Positions 8,796 to 17,902 of a stretch of 48,708 nt of DNA are shown piece by piece. The stretch is from the NCBI GenBank assembly GCA_964390725.1, contig CAYMIW010000020.1, positions 1 to 48,708 of the forward strand. Direction: 5' to 3'. Every line of letters begins with the position of its first letter. The stretch's first letter is position 1. The translations under genes and the position numbers were made by a program. The notes beneath the pieces were generated by a model that was not told the origin of the DNA, made no database searches, and saw only the letters and a list, made by a program, of their open reading frames with translations. The stretch comes from JAABTH01 sp964390725 (GTDB taxonomy: Bacteria; Bacillota; Dethiobacteria; DTU022).

Positions 8796-9835
8796 TACTC
8801 AATCGCCTAAAAGAAAACCTGTTTCAACGCTACCTGGTCTGGATATTTCGCCCGGCCCGGCTCAGGCGTTATCTGAAAAGAGAACTGCCCCGCCTTAGCA
8901 GGCCCCTGCCTGTAACTGAAGGAACAACCAGGGTAACTGCCCTGCAGGTTGATCTTGAGCTTTATAAAAACCCCCTCGATTATGCCGACCAGGTGCACCG
9001 AAGGGTTAAAGAAGCGCACCGGCTGGGGGCACAGATTGTGGTTTTCCCGGAATACAATAATTTGCCTCTTCTCGGGATGCTTCCGGGTGTTGATGAATTG
9101 GATAGTAAAGAGAGTAGACCGGGTGCTGCTGAGAGAGCCGCAATCAGCCCTGCTGATATTTTTACTTTTATGACCCCTGCTGTAATGCCCTTCATCGACT
9201 CTTTATTTTCCATGCTGGCTGGCGCATACAGAATTTATATTATGGCCGGCAGCTATCCCCTTGCTGACGGAAAGGATCTTGTAAATCGCGCTTTCCTTTA
9301 CGGCCCCGGGGGAGAGTTGCTTGGCAGCCAGGACAAGGTCCACCTGCTGCCGATGGAGATGGAGTGGAAAATGAAGAGAGGAAGCTGCTTCAAATCAGTT
9401 AAGACATCTGTTGGGCATATGGCCATGCCGGTTTGCATGGATGCAACCTATTTTGAGACATTCCGCCTGCTCGAGACTGATGGGGTGGATATTGCCCTCC
9501 TGCCAATTGCTAACCTGGAAGAGTATAATTACTGGCTGGCCTTGCGCGGTATCTGGCCCAGGGTGCAGGAAAGCGCCCTTTACGGAGTAAAGAGCGCTCT
9601 TGTTGGTACTGCAGCGGGTTTCACCTTCAGCGGGAAAGCCGGTATTTTTGCCCCCCTGGAGCTGACCCCCCACCACAATGGTGTGTTGGCCGAAGCAGAG
9701 AACCCATTCGGGGAAGCAATAGTTACAGCCGACCTGGACCTTAAAGCCCTGCATGAATTGCGCCGGAATCACCCCTGGCGTGACACTAACCCGGCCATCG
9801 TAAAAAGCCTTGGCGAAGTCTACCGTATGTTTTAA
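8792..9835 (+). CDS. Nitrilase-superfamily amidohydrolase (intact triad)
   Basis: A 347 aa carbon-nitrogen hydrolase. The catalytic residues are visible as Glu87 in VVFPEYN, Lys182 in SQDKVHLLP and Cys215 in MPVCMDAT, and the family-typical IALLPIANLEEYN and WPRVQESALYG segments follow. An N-terminal basic/aromatic stretch (RYLVWIFRPARLRRYLKREL) precedes the domain and could associate with membrane or partner. The insertion at residues ~95-135 is longer than in compact family members. The start ATG at 8792 overlaps the previous stop by 4 bases (translational coupling). The gene ends convergently with the YbaK-type gene, sharing 4 bases. The reaction is likely amide hydrolysis, but the substrate cannot be read from sequence. 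Confidence 0.85.
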   Translation: MILNRLKENLFQRYLVWIFRPARLRRYLKRELPRLSRPLPVTEGTTRVTALQVDLELYKNPLDYADQVHRRVKEAHRLGAQIVVFPEYNNLPLLGMLPGVDELDSKESRPGAAERAAISPADIFTFMTPAVMPFIDSLFSMLAGAYRIYIMAGSYPLADGKDLVNRAFLYGPGGELLGSQDKVHLLPMEMEWKMKRGSCFKSVKTSVGHMAMPVCMDATYFETFRLLETDGVDIALLPIANLEEYNYWLALRGIWPRVQESALYGVKSALVGTAAGFTFSGKAGIFAPLELTPHHNGVLAEAENPFGEAIVTADLDLKALHELRRNHPWRDTNPAIVKSLGEVYRMF

Positions 9836-10308
9836 TCTTTCTGCAGGTCTACTATATTTCCACCGGTTACCTGCTCCAGCTGTTCCAGGGTAATTGGCAG
9901 GTAAGAGTAGCTCGAGCCGGCTGCACTGTACACTTTGTCAAAACGTTTCATTGAGCTGTCCAGGAAGATTGGAATCTCCTGCTCAATATCAAAGGGGCAG
10001 ACCCCTCCGACGCGATAACCCGTTTTTTCTTCAACTTCATCCGGCCTGGCGATGCGGACCTTGCCGCCTCCCAGCAGCTGCTTCACCTTCTTGTTATCAA
10101 TGGTAATATCACCGGCGGCAACAAACAGCCCGTAACACTCCCTGGCCTTGAAGAGAATGGTTTTAGCTATCTGGCCCACTTCTACTCCGAGGGCTTCAGC
10201 TGCTTCAACTGCTGTTTTTGTAGTTTGTTCGTGTTCCCGGGGTACCAGCCCGAGGTTGTGTTTATCCAGGTATTTTTTAGCCCTCTCCAGGGCCGACATT
10301 TCAGACAT
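9832..10308 (-). CDS. YbaK/ProX-type aminoacyl-tRNA deacylase
   Basis: The protein (158 aa) belongs to the YbaK/EbsC fold, which hydrolyses mischarged aminoacyl-tRNAs such as Cys- or Ala-tRNA(Pro). Seen features are GVEVGQIAKTILFKA, the LFVAAGDITIDNKKVKQLLG segment near residues 60-80, GYRVGGVCPFDIE near residue 100 and the closing YSAAGSSYSYLPIT strand. I place the start at ATG 10308: GAGGTG lies 6 bases upstream, and the GTG at 10317 would be inside that site. It reads towards the nitrilase gene and sits 20 bases downstream of the symporter gene on the same strand, so it may be the last gene of that operon. Confidence 0.85.
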   Translation of the reverse strand: MSEMSALERAKKYLDKHNLGLVPREHEQTTKTAVEAAEALGVEVGQIAKTILFKARECYGLFVAAGDITIDNKKVKQLLGGGKVRIARPDEVEEKTGYRVGGVCPFDIEQEIPIFLDSSMKRFDKVYSAAGSSYSYLPITLEQLEQVTGGNIVDLQKD

Positions 10309-10328
10309 TGTTTGCACCTCACTGTTTA

Positions 10329-11651
10329 TTATATCTTGTCCCGCTGGTAAGATATTACCTCTTTTTCAGGGTAGCGGGAAAAAACAATTACGCCGATCAG
10401 AATAAAAATAGCTGATACCGGTCCGGTCAACTGTATACCCAGGGGCATGTTTATTGTGCTGCCGAACAGCTGAAGCAGGGCCCCGGTTATCAGGGTGGAA
10501 AGGCCCATGGCCAGTTTCAGGATAAAACCCTGGGCCCCGAAATACATTGCTTCCCGCTTTTGCCCGGAAAGTTTAACCTCCAGGTCTGACACAGCAGCGA
10601 CTATGGCATCGGGGACAATAAAGATAACTGCCAGCGGCAGGCCGGTCAGGGCCAGTAGAATATAGGCATATACTTCCGGGCTTAAACCAGGCAGCGTTTG
10701 GCCCAGGAAGAAATAAAGAGGCAGCAGCACCAAAAAAGCGACCAGGGCAAACATCATCATTGCTTTTAAGCCTATTTTCTTGGAAAGCAGGTTTACCACG
10801 GGGAAGAACAGCAGGGCCACAACAAAGGCAATACCAAAATAGATCGAGGTGTCGTCCTCTGTCCCCCGCAGCAAAATCGTTACATAAAGAGGAATATTCA
10901 AGGTAACAATGTTAAAACCGAGCCAGAAAGTAACATTGCCGATCAGGTAAATCAAAAAAGCACGGTTTTTAAATGTTGTGGTAACTGCTTCCAGAAGGCC
11001 GAGGGTAGCCGGTTCGGCCTCCGCATATTCTCTCTCCCTGATCAGCAGAGGTATACAGAGCAAAACCAGGCCAACAGCAGCCATGGCCCAGACCATGCCA
11101 TGAAAGCCCAGCTTTCCGATCATTATACCGGCCCCAATCAGGGCTGCCCCAACACCAAGCAGGCTGAATACTGCCCTGAATGTTGAAAGGTCGATCCGGT
11201 CCCGGTTGTTGCGGGCCAATTCGGGCAGCAGGGCCAGGTGGGGGCAAACGTAAGCTGTGAAAAGAGCAAAATAAAGCCCCAGCATCACCGCTACATAAAC
11301 ACTGTTCAGGGGCGATATACTGGCCACGGGCGGATAAAAGAGCAAAACAAATACAGCGGCATAGGCAAAGCTGCTGAACAGCATAAAAGGTATTCTCCGC
11401 CCCAGGCGGCCCCGGTGGTTATCCGACCAGCGGGCAATAAGCGGGTCGGCAACCGCATCGACAACCCTGCCGAAGAACATGATTATCCCAAATAGGAAGG
11501 GTGGCATTAAAGCATCCACCCCTTCCAGCGGGCTGGTAATGTAAAAGTAAAAAAGCCAGGTAATCAGCACCCTGTCGATCAGGTTGTAACCACCGGCTCC
11601 GGCTCCGTAGGCTATTTTACCCCACAGGGGCAGCTGCTTAATTTTGCTCAT
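10329..11651 (-). CDS. GPH-family (MelB-like) sugar:cation symporter
   Basis: This is a 12-helix permease of the glycoside-pentoside-hexuronide:cation symporter family. The family signature near residues 65-90 is clear: DAVADPLIARWSD then RGRLGRRIPF. Hydrophobic segments run through the full length, and the N-terminus KIAYGAGAGGYNLID is typical. The start is ambiguous between ATG 11651 (440 aa) and TTG 11657, which would overlap the upstream stop by 4 bases; both are served by the GAGGGAG site. It directly follows the glycosidase gene on the same strand, so it probably imports the sugar or oligosaccharide which that enzyme processes. Substrate and coupling ion are not readable. Confidence 0.9.
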   Translation of the reverse strand: MSKIKQLPLWGKIAYGAGAGGYNLIDRVLITWLFYFYITSPLEGVDALMPPFLFGIIMFFGRVVDAVADPLIARWSDNHRGRLGRRIPFMLFSSFAYAAVFVLLFYPPVASISPLNSVYVAVMLGLYFALFTAYVCPHLALLPELARNNRDRIDLSTFRAVFSLLGVGAALIGAGIMIGKLGFHGMVWAMAAVGLVLLCIPLLIREREYAEAEPATLGLLEAVTTTFKNRAFLIYLIGNVTFWLGFNIVTLNIPLYVTILLRGTEDDTSIYFGIAFVVALLFFPVVNLLSKKIGLKAMMMFALVAFLVLLPLYFFLGQTLPGLSPEVYAYILLALTGLPLAVIFIVPDAIVAAVSDLEVKLSGQKREAMYFGAQGFILKLAMGLSTLITGALLQLFGSTINMPLGIQLTGPVSAIFILIGVIVFSRYPEKEVISYQRDKI

Positions 11652-11653
11652 TG

Positions 11654-13561
11654 TCAATCATCTCCCTCGAGCGATGGTGGAAGTTCGTCAGTATGTTCGT
11701 CGGTGGCACATAAGGCCGATTCCTGCTGCCTGTTGCGCAGGGCGTAAGCCAAAAAGCCGGCCCCCGAGGCGAAAGCAGCCCCGGTTGATACTAAGCCGGA
11801 ATCCGGATAAACGGTTTCACAGAAAAACCCGTTGTCCATTTCAGCACGGCTCAGAAAATCAAGAGCTCCGGCGTTGCACGATAGCAGGTCATTGCAGGCA
11901 CCCATCGGCCAGGGCCTGGCCGCATGAATTGATCCGGATTCCTCGAAATTTGCCCCGGTGTTAAAGTAACGATTGTTTTTTGACCTTACCCAGCGTACCG
12001 TGTTTCGGTATACTGAATCATTAGCCGAGCAAAAGCCATAATGTGCCAGCAGCTGCAAACTACCCGGCGGATTATCATATATAAAGAACTTGCCTCTGCC
12101 GTCTACCGACCAGGCGAACATGGTTCCCACGGGACCCTTGACGGTACAGTGTTCATAGATGGCATAAGTCAGCTCCCGGGCCAGGATAGTAAAATCACCC
12201 TTGTAATGCCAGCGGTCATCGCTCTGCAGATCTCCAAGGAAGCTGAAAGCTCTCTGCAGCAGGGCATTATTGTAAGTCAGGAAAGGGTAAATGACTGGAT
12301 CATCGGAAGGGTCAAGAAAAGTGCTGTAAAGGCCGACTTCCGGATCGAACCTTTCCAGGGCTTTTTCAGCCAGAAAAGTCAAACCGCGGTAAATGACCAC
12401 CTCGTCGAGCATATTATAATCCCCGGTGATCTCCAGGTAATGAGCGAGGGAGAGAATATAAGCGGCCAGTTGGTCCAGTTCAAAGCCGGGGTACAATGAA
12501 GTGCCGTTAATGTAATGGGCATGGTCACCGGCGTTATCAATATGTCTTTCAAATATGGTGATCAGCAGTTCGCGCCCCCGGCCCTGGTCAGTCATTAAAA
12601 TTGCCGGGAAACTCCAAAGCAGGGTGTCGCGGCTCCAAAAAGCGGCGCTGACATAATAGCGGGGGCTTCTCGAGGTTAAGGCAACAAGCTTTTCACTTTC
12701 CAGGCAGCGGCCAACACCATAGAAGTAAGAAAAGAAAAGGTTCCTGTAGAACAGGGATGAAAACTGTTCTTCCATATCTTTAATTCGATGTTGCTCCAGC
12801 CATTCCAAAGCCTGTATTCTTAAACAATCAGCACCCTGGCGGCGCAGGTCAACATTGGTAGTTCCGGCACCGTCGCTTTCAAGGTTAACGGCAGCATAGA
12901 GGCATATTTCATGGCTTTCGCCAGGAACCAGTGTATGCGGGCAGCTGCAGCTGTAAGTGCAGTTTTCCCGGTCGAAATCCCAGTTGCTCTCCTGGTCAAC
13001 AGCCAGGGCCAGGGCAGCCAGGGGTAAACCTGCTGTTCCTTCAAGAACCAGGCTCCCGGTCCATTGATCAAAGTTAACTTTGCGCTTGCCGTCGATTTCG
13101 CGCCGCTTGAAAACAATATAATTAAAACTTTCCCAGGTTCCTTTCCAGCCCGCTTCAATGCTTATTGGTTCATCACCATAGTTTTCCAGGCGCAGGCAGT
13201 ATAAAAAACCCCTGCATTCAGGAGGTGCAATAATTTCTCCCTTGATGATGCATTTTTCATTGCTTTCGGCTTCAAAAGAAGGAATCCAATCCAGCAGATA
13301 GTTCCAGGAAGCGCTATCAGCCAAACTTTCTTTCCTGCCGTTAATCGTCACTGAGGGAAAGATCAGGCGGTTGCTTTTTCCGCCGCGAAACTCCAGCAGA
13401 CCCCGGCAGTCCAGGCGCAGTATGTTAACTGAATCAATACCACCGGCCTGGTCGATCTCGGGTATGGAAATATATTCATTCCCGGACAGGGTCAACTTCC
13501 TGTAATCCCTGATTTCATCAGGAATAGTCAGCAACTTCCTGTATTCTTCTTTCCTGTCCAT
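11654..13561 (-). CDS. Six-hairpin (alpha/alpha)6 glycosidase-like protein
   Basis: A 635 aa protein without a signal peptide, so cytosolic. The N-terminal ~250 residues look like a beta-sandwich (SVTINGRKESLAD, LRLENYGDEPISIEAGWKGTWESF). Residues ~270-610 look like an (alpha/alpha)6 barrel, with AAFWSRDTLLWSFPAIL, YINGTSLYPGFELDQLAAYIL, FLTYNNALLQRAF and NDLLSCNAGALDFL. The RD and ELDQ pairs resemble catalytic-site motifs in GH125 and related six-hairpin families, but I cannot assign a GH family with certainty. I place the start at ATG 13561, 5 bases after GGAGGTG. It is adjacent to the GPH symporter, which supports hydrolysis of an imported glycoside. Confidence 0.65.
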   Translation of the reverse strand: MDRKEEYRKLLTIPDEIRDYRKLTLSGNEYISIPEIDQAGGIDSVNILRLDCRGLLEFRGGKSNRLIFPSVTINGRKESLADSASWNYLLDWIPSFEAESNEKCIIKGEIIAPPECRGFLYCLRLENYGDEPISIEAGWKGTWESFNYIVFKRREIDGKRKVNFDQWTGSLVLEGTAGLPLAALALAVDQESNWDFDRENCTYSCSCPHTLVPGESHEICLYAAVNLESDGAGTTNVDLRRQGADCLRIQALEWLEQHRIKDMEEQFSSLFYRNLFFSYFYGVGRCLESEKLVALTSRSPRYYVSAAFWSRDTLLWSFPAILMTDQGRGRELLITIFERHIDNAGDHAHYINGTSLYPGFELDQLAAYILSLAHYLEITGDYNMLDEVVIYRGLTFLAEKALERFDPEVGLYSTFLDPSDDPVIYPFLTYNNALLQRAFSFLGDLQSDDRWHYKGDFTILARELTYAIYEHCTVKGPVGTMFAWSVDGRGKFFIYDNPPGSLQLLAHYGFCSANDSVYRNTVRWVRSKNNRYFNTGANFEESGSIHAARPWPMGACNDLLSCNAGALDFLSRAEMDNGFFCETVYPDSGLVSTGAAFASGAGFLAYALRNRQQESALCATDEHTDELPPSLEGDD

Positions 13562-13815
13562 AAAAACACCTCCGGCAGGTTTTTCTTGCAAGCTATCCGG
13601 CCTCAGCCGTTGTTTAACAATACCAGTTTATCACTTCGCCTTAATATAGAAAAACCCTCCATTTGATTGAGCAAAACAGGATCAGCCTTAGGGAACTCTA
13701 TTGCTTTAATAGAATTGTTATGGCAAAATCATAATTAATACTCATAATTTCTCAACCTCGAATATATAACTATACCTTCATGAGAGGGCTAACCCGGCCT
13801 CAGGAGATGTAATAT

Positions 13816-16068
13816 ATGGAAAAGGATAAATTGAGCAACAAGGATATCAGGTTCTTCATAATACCTTTCCTGGTTCTGCTTGTCATTTTTGCCTGCATAA
13901 CTTATATAAATACCAGAAGACGGGTGGAAGCCAGTTATGACATGGTAGAGAGAGCCACCCTGAATATAACCGACAGTTATTCCACTATGCTGGTTGATGG
14001 CCGGGTGGCGTTGGATATAATTAACGAACTTCTAAATGAAAAATTGATGGTTGCCAGCAGGGCGTTATTGTTCATAGATGAAAAAGAAGATAATATCATG
14101 CTGGCCGAACTGGCAAATTTGTTGGAAATCGATGAAATCTATTTGTATAACCAGGCCGGTGAGATTGCATACAGCAATGTGGAAAAATACATCGGATGGG
14201 AAGCTTACGAAGGGCACCCTGTTCATGATTTTATGACAGGGGACCAGGCAATCCTGGTGGAGGATATCCGCCAGGATACTGTAAGCGGAATACATTACAA
14301 GTACGCCTACATAAAAGACTTAAATACTAACACTATTATCCAGATAAGCGTGTTGGCTGATACCATATACACGTTCGTAGAAAAATTTCAGTTAGAGCAG
14401 ATGATTGATGTAATTGCCGGCCGGGATGATATACTTTACGCTTTTTTCACCGATACAAATATGAACCAGGTTGCCTGCAGTGAGTCAGATTTTACAGAAA
14501 TTATTGACCCCGAACATTTAGAAGAAAGCATGGCGCTCGGCCGGCCAAAAACTGTAAGGGTCATGGTTAACAACATCAGCACGCTTCACGTTTGTGCTCC
14601 TGTCTATTACAACAACCGGCTGCTGGGTGTCCTGTCAATCTACTGGCGGGCTGATACCCTGGATCAGGAAATCGGCAGCATAGTAAAAAACAACATGATC
14701 ACTTTTGTGATTACCGCTTTCACTATGGGAGCCATATTGTATTATGCTTACCGTAAAAACAAATCCAATATAAAAATAGCATACTATGACAAGTTGACCG
14801 GTTTGCCTAATAACCAATACCTTCAGGAGTACCTTGATTACAGTATCAGAGATGCAGGTAAAAGCAATAAAGCGATATTGCTGTTGAACTGCACAAACTT
14901 CAAAACAATAAACATGACTTACGGTTTTAAATACGGGGATCAAATTCTGATCCAGATAGCTGATAAGGTCAAAAAAACCCTTAACCAGGATGATATGTTT
15001 TTCAGGTTCAACGCAGACCGCTTTGTCCTCTTCATTGAAAATTATACTGATTCAGATGAACTGGTTAAACGGGCCCGGAACTTGATTAATATATTCACGG
15101 AACCGGTTGCTGATAAAGTAAAATATGAAAATATTAACACTGAAATTGCCATACTGGAAGTAAGCAGACGCTATTTAAGTGTTGATAAAATCCTGCAGGA
15201 TTCTTCGTTGGCACTGACTTACCTGAATCGCGATTCAAATGAACAAATTATATTTTTTAACGAGCAGATGGAGATTGACTTACAACGTGAAGACAAAATT
15301 GAAAAAGCGCTGCGGGCAATTATCAAGGGAGAGAATGAAGATTCCTTCTTTCTTGTATTTCAGCCTATACTTAAAGTCAACAACAATTATCTTGCCGGTT
15401 TTGAAGCTTTGGCCCGCATGGATATTGAAGGGATAGGCCCCGTATCGCCGCTTGAATTTATTGGCATAGCCGAAAAACGAGCGCTGATTTATGACCTGGG
15501 CAACCTGATCCTTTTTAAAGCCTGTCAGTTTCTCGGCTGCCTGAGACAAAAAGGTTTTAAACATGTTATAGTTGCGGTCAACATATCAAGTATTCAATTG
15601 CTGAGGGAAGATTTTATCGAGACCGTGGAAAAAATCGGTGCGCAGACCGGAATTGACCTGAGCTGCCTTGAATTTGAAGTAACCGAATCTGTAATGATTG
15701 ATAATTTTGATCTGATCAATGAAGAACTAGAGGATATAAAGAAAATGGGTATCTCTATAGCCCTGGATGATTTCGGTACCGGTTTTTCATCTTTTGCCCG
15801 TCTGAGGGAACTAAACATTGACACGATTAAAATTGACAAATCATTCATTGACAGGGTGGATGATAAGGAAGATGTGGATCTGTTAAGTGCTGATATCATA
15901 TCGATGGCCCATAAGATTGGTTTAACTGTAGTTGCCGAAGGTGTGGAAAGAGAGGGGCAGATGCAATATCTTAATAAACACGAATGTGACTTTGTTCAGG
16001 GCTATTTTATAAGCAGGCCTTTATCTCAAGATGATGCCCTTGGTTTTTTTAAAAACTACCAGGCCTAA
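13816..16068 (+). CDS. Membrane EAL phosphodiesterase with degenerate GGDEF domain
   Basis: Predicted to break down the second messenger c-di-GMP. TM1 (residues ~12-28) and TM2 (~293-312) flank an extracytoplasmic Cache-like sensor of about 260 residues. The GGDEF domain begins at YDKLTGLPN (~324), but its active-site loop reads FNADRF (398-403), so cyclase activity should be lost. The EAL domain (~505-745) keeps FEALARM (Glu530), NISSIQL, EVTES, LDDFGTGFSS, KIDKSF, AEGVE and QGYFISRP, so phosphodiesterase activity is expected. The GGDEF remnant may be a GTP-binding regulatory domain, as known in other composite proteins. ATG follows AGGAGATG. It stands alone, divergent from the glycosidase gene. 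Confidence 0.92.
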   Translation: MEKDKLSNKDIRFFIIPFLVLLVIFACITYINTRRRVEASYDMVERATLNITDSYSTMLVDGRVALDIINELLNEKLMVASRALLFIDEKEDNIMLAELANLLEIDEIYLYNQAGEIAYSNVEKYIGWEAYEGHPVHDFMTGDQAILVEDIRQDTVSGIHYKYAYIKDLNTNTIIQISVLADTIYTFVEKFQLEQMIDVIAGRDDILYAFFTDTNMNQVACSESDFTEIIDPEHLEESMALGRPKTVRVMVNNISTLHVCAPVYYNNRLLGVLSIYWRADTLDQEIGSIVKNNMITFVITAFTMGAILYYAYRKNKSNIKIAYYDKLTGLPNNQYLQEYLDYSIRDAGKSNKAILLLNCTNFKTINMTYGFKYGDQILIQIADKVKKTLNQDDMFFRFNADRFVLFIENYTDSDELVKRARNLINIFTEPVADKVKYENINTEIAILEVSRRYLSVDKILQDSSLALTYLNRDSNEQIIFFNEQMEIDLQREDKIEKALRAIIKGENEDSFFLVFQPILKVNNNYLAGFEALARMDIEGIGPVSPLEFIGIAEKRALIYDLGNLILFKACQFLGCLRQKGFKHVIVAVNISSIQLLREDFIETVEKIGAQTGIDLSCLEFEVTESVMIDNFDLINEELEDIKKMGISIALDDFGTGFSSFARLRELNIDTIKIDKSFIDRVDDKEDVDLLSADIISMAHKIGLTVVAEGVEREGQMQYLNKHECDFVQGYFISRPLSQDDALGFFKNYQA

Positions 16069-16084
16069 ATTTAATGGTTAATCC

Positions 16085-16113
16085 TTGACGGGGACAGGGC
16101 AAACCCTTATAAT
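16085..16113 (+). promoter_or_regulatory. Sigma-A promoter of tRNA-Leu
   Basis: A TTGACG -35 box (16085-16090) and a perfect TATAAT -10 box (16108-16113) are separated by 17 bases. The tRNA begins about 22 bases after the -10 box. Confidence 0.8.
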
Positions 16114-16134
16114 CTTAATGAACAATTTAAGCAT

Positions 16135-16219
16135 GTCGGGGTGGCGGAATTGGCAGACGCGCACGGTTGAGGGCCGTGTGGTAACAACCATGGGGGTTCA
16201 AGTCCCCCTCCCGACACCA
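16135..16219 (+). tRNA. tRNA-Leu (anticodon GAG), intact copy; left attachment site
   Basis: A complete cloverleaf is readable. The acceptor stem GTCGGGG pairs with TCCCGAC, a D-arm follows, and the CACGG/CCGTG anticodon stem encloses the loop TTGAGGG, giving anticodon GAG (CUC/CUU codons). The class II variable arm is TGGT/ACCA, the T-arm GGGGG-TTCAAGT-CCCCC is perfect, and CCA is encoded. It has its own promoter and an 11-bp terminator. Its 3' 21 bases (16199-16219) recur exactly at 19524-19544 and its whole length recurs, degraded, at 44245, so it is the likely integration target of the island. Confidence 0.97.
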
Positions 16220-16225
16220 TATATT

Positions 16226-16260
16226 AAAGAGTGAAGAGTAAACTTCACTCTTTTCTATTT
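16226..16260 (+). terminator. tRNA-Leu terminator
   Basis: A perfect 11-bp stem AAAGAGTGAAG (16226-16236) and CTTCACTCTTT (16243-16253) with a 6-base loop is followed by a T-rich tail. The right tRNA copy has the same hairpin with one compensated base pair. Confidence 0.85.
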
Positions 16261-16357
16261 TATATTGATAAAAAGATATGAATTAAGATTTATTTCTTAA
16301 TAAACGCATAATTAAAAACATTTAAAGGAGATTTATTTATAGTCACGAACAAAAGTT

Positions 16358-17725
16358 AAGTCTATATAATAGTGTAAATTCGAGGAGCCATTTCTCCTCA
16401 CCTTCGGTTAGAATGTAATTGACGAAAAAACAACCTAACTGGAGGGATTCGAAATGGCTCAGTACCAGATTACCGTAGATTCGCAAGTTTTGCATCAACT
16501 TTTTATGATAAAGTCGAAAGATTCGGGAGTGTCAGCGTTGCTGGAGTCAGTATTAAACCAAATTTTAGAGGCAGAAGCCACTGAGCAGCTACAGGCGGGA
16601 CCTTATGAACGTACAGATGAACGCCAGGGTTGTCGTATTGGCAGCTACCCACACAAGCTAACCACCAGGGTAGGCACGTTACATTTAAGGATTCCCCGTC
16701 TCCGCAACGGCAAGTTTTCGACAGAGATGTTTGCCCGCTACCAAAGAAGCGAGTAGGCCTTAGTTCTGGCCATGATGGAGATGGTCATCAATGGGGTTTC
16801 CACCCGTAAAGTGACCCTCATTACCGAAGACCTTTGTGGGGCCCAGTTCTCCAAATCGACCGTATCTGAGCTCTGCAAGAACTTAGATCCTTTAGTTGAA
16901 TCCTGGAATCACCGGCTGCTAAATGATACCCGCTTTCCCTTTGTGGTCGTTGATGCCATGGTTACGAAGGTGCGTGAAGATGGCAGAGTCAGGTCCAGGG
17001 GTTTGCTTTTAGCTTTCGGTGTGAACTCAGAGGGCTACCGGGAACTCTTAGGCTTACATGTCGGCGACAGCGAATCTGAGGCCAGCTGGAGTGAGTTCTT
17101 CTTAAAGCTGAAGCAAAGAGGTTTAAGAGGCGTTGAGCTGATTGTCTCGGACCAACACGGTGGTCTGGTTAAAGCAATCAGGACCCATTACCAGGGCGTA
17201 ACCTGGCAAAGATGCCAGACCCACTTTATGCGCAAAAACTTAGACAAAACACCGAAAGCTTTAAAGGAAGAGCTCTACCCGAAACTAAGAGCTATCTTTG
17301 ATGCGCCGGATCTCCAAACAGCAAGGTTGTTGTTTTCAAAGATCATTGAAACCTACCAAGACAAAATACCGAAAGCAATGGAAACCTTAGAAAATGGTTT
17401 TGATGATGCCACAGCAGTGTTAATGCTGCCTGTGAAATATCGTAAAAGGTTACGTACTACCAATGCCATGGAGCGGCTCAACCAGGAGATTCGCCGCAGA
17501 GAACGGGTCATTCGCATTTTCCCAAATCGCGAATCTTTAGTCCGGTTAATCGGCGCCCTTTTGATCGAGTTCGACGAAAAGTGGGCCAGTGGCCGTCGCT
17601 ACTTCGATATGGCCGAATTTGATGCCTGGCTAAATGATCGGCCAAAAGATGTTAAAAAGGTTACACGCATTGGTTAAGCTGTTAGTTCTGACCGAAAAAT
17701 GTTTTTTACACACAATTTAGGACTT
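16358..17725 (+). mobile_element. IS256-family insertion sequence
   Basis: The element carries one IS256-type transposase frame. Imperfect inverted ends are visible: the left end from about 16358 (AAGTCTATATAATAGTGTAAA) resembles the reverse complement of the right end up to about 17725 (AAGTCCTAAATTGTGTGTAAA). A GAGGAG/CTCCTC hairpin lies just inside the left end, as in other insertion sequences that block read-in translation. No convincing target duplication is seen, so the borders are approximate. Confidence 0.75.
16454..17677 (+). pseudogene. IS256-family transposase with in-frame amber codon
   Basis: The reading frame is continuous over 407 codons except for TAG at 16754-16756 (codon 101). 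That codon sits in the conserved RYQRSE-K-ALVLAMMEM block where the family has Lys, so one AAG-to-TAG change explains it. The catalytic DDE residues are all kept: Asp167 in VVVDAMV, Asp233 in IVSDQHGG, and the Glu-bearing AMERLNQEIRRRERVIR motif near 340. The ATG at 16454 follows GGAGGGA. Translation could restart at ATG 16772, giving a 301 aa DDE fragment without the N-terminal DNA-binding part. Probably inactive, and recently so because the rest is undamaged. Confidence 0.9.
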
Positions 17726-17902
17726 GATCGTCCCTCTCTAGACACCAATAAGAACTAATGTAGTTATATACACGATTTATGTTATCTCCGAAATTGATAG
17801 AGTTAAAAAGTTGATATGGATTATTTACGTTTTCCTAAAATACTAGAGTGTAAAAAAACAGATAAATATTAAATGGGGAAAATAATTTAAAAAAAAGAAG
17901 GA

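Noticed and set aside
16754..16756. Pyrrolysine readthrough of the transposase TAG
   Set aside because: No pyl genes are in the window, no other gene here has an internal TAG, and the family residue at this place is Lys. A point mutation is simpler.
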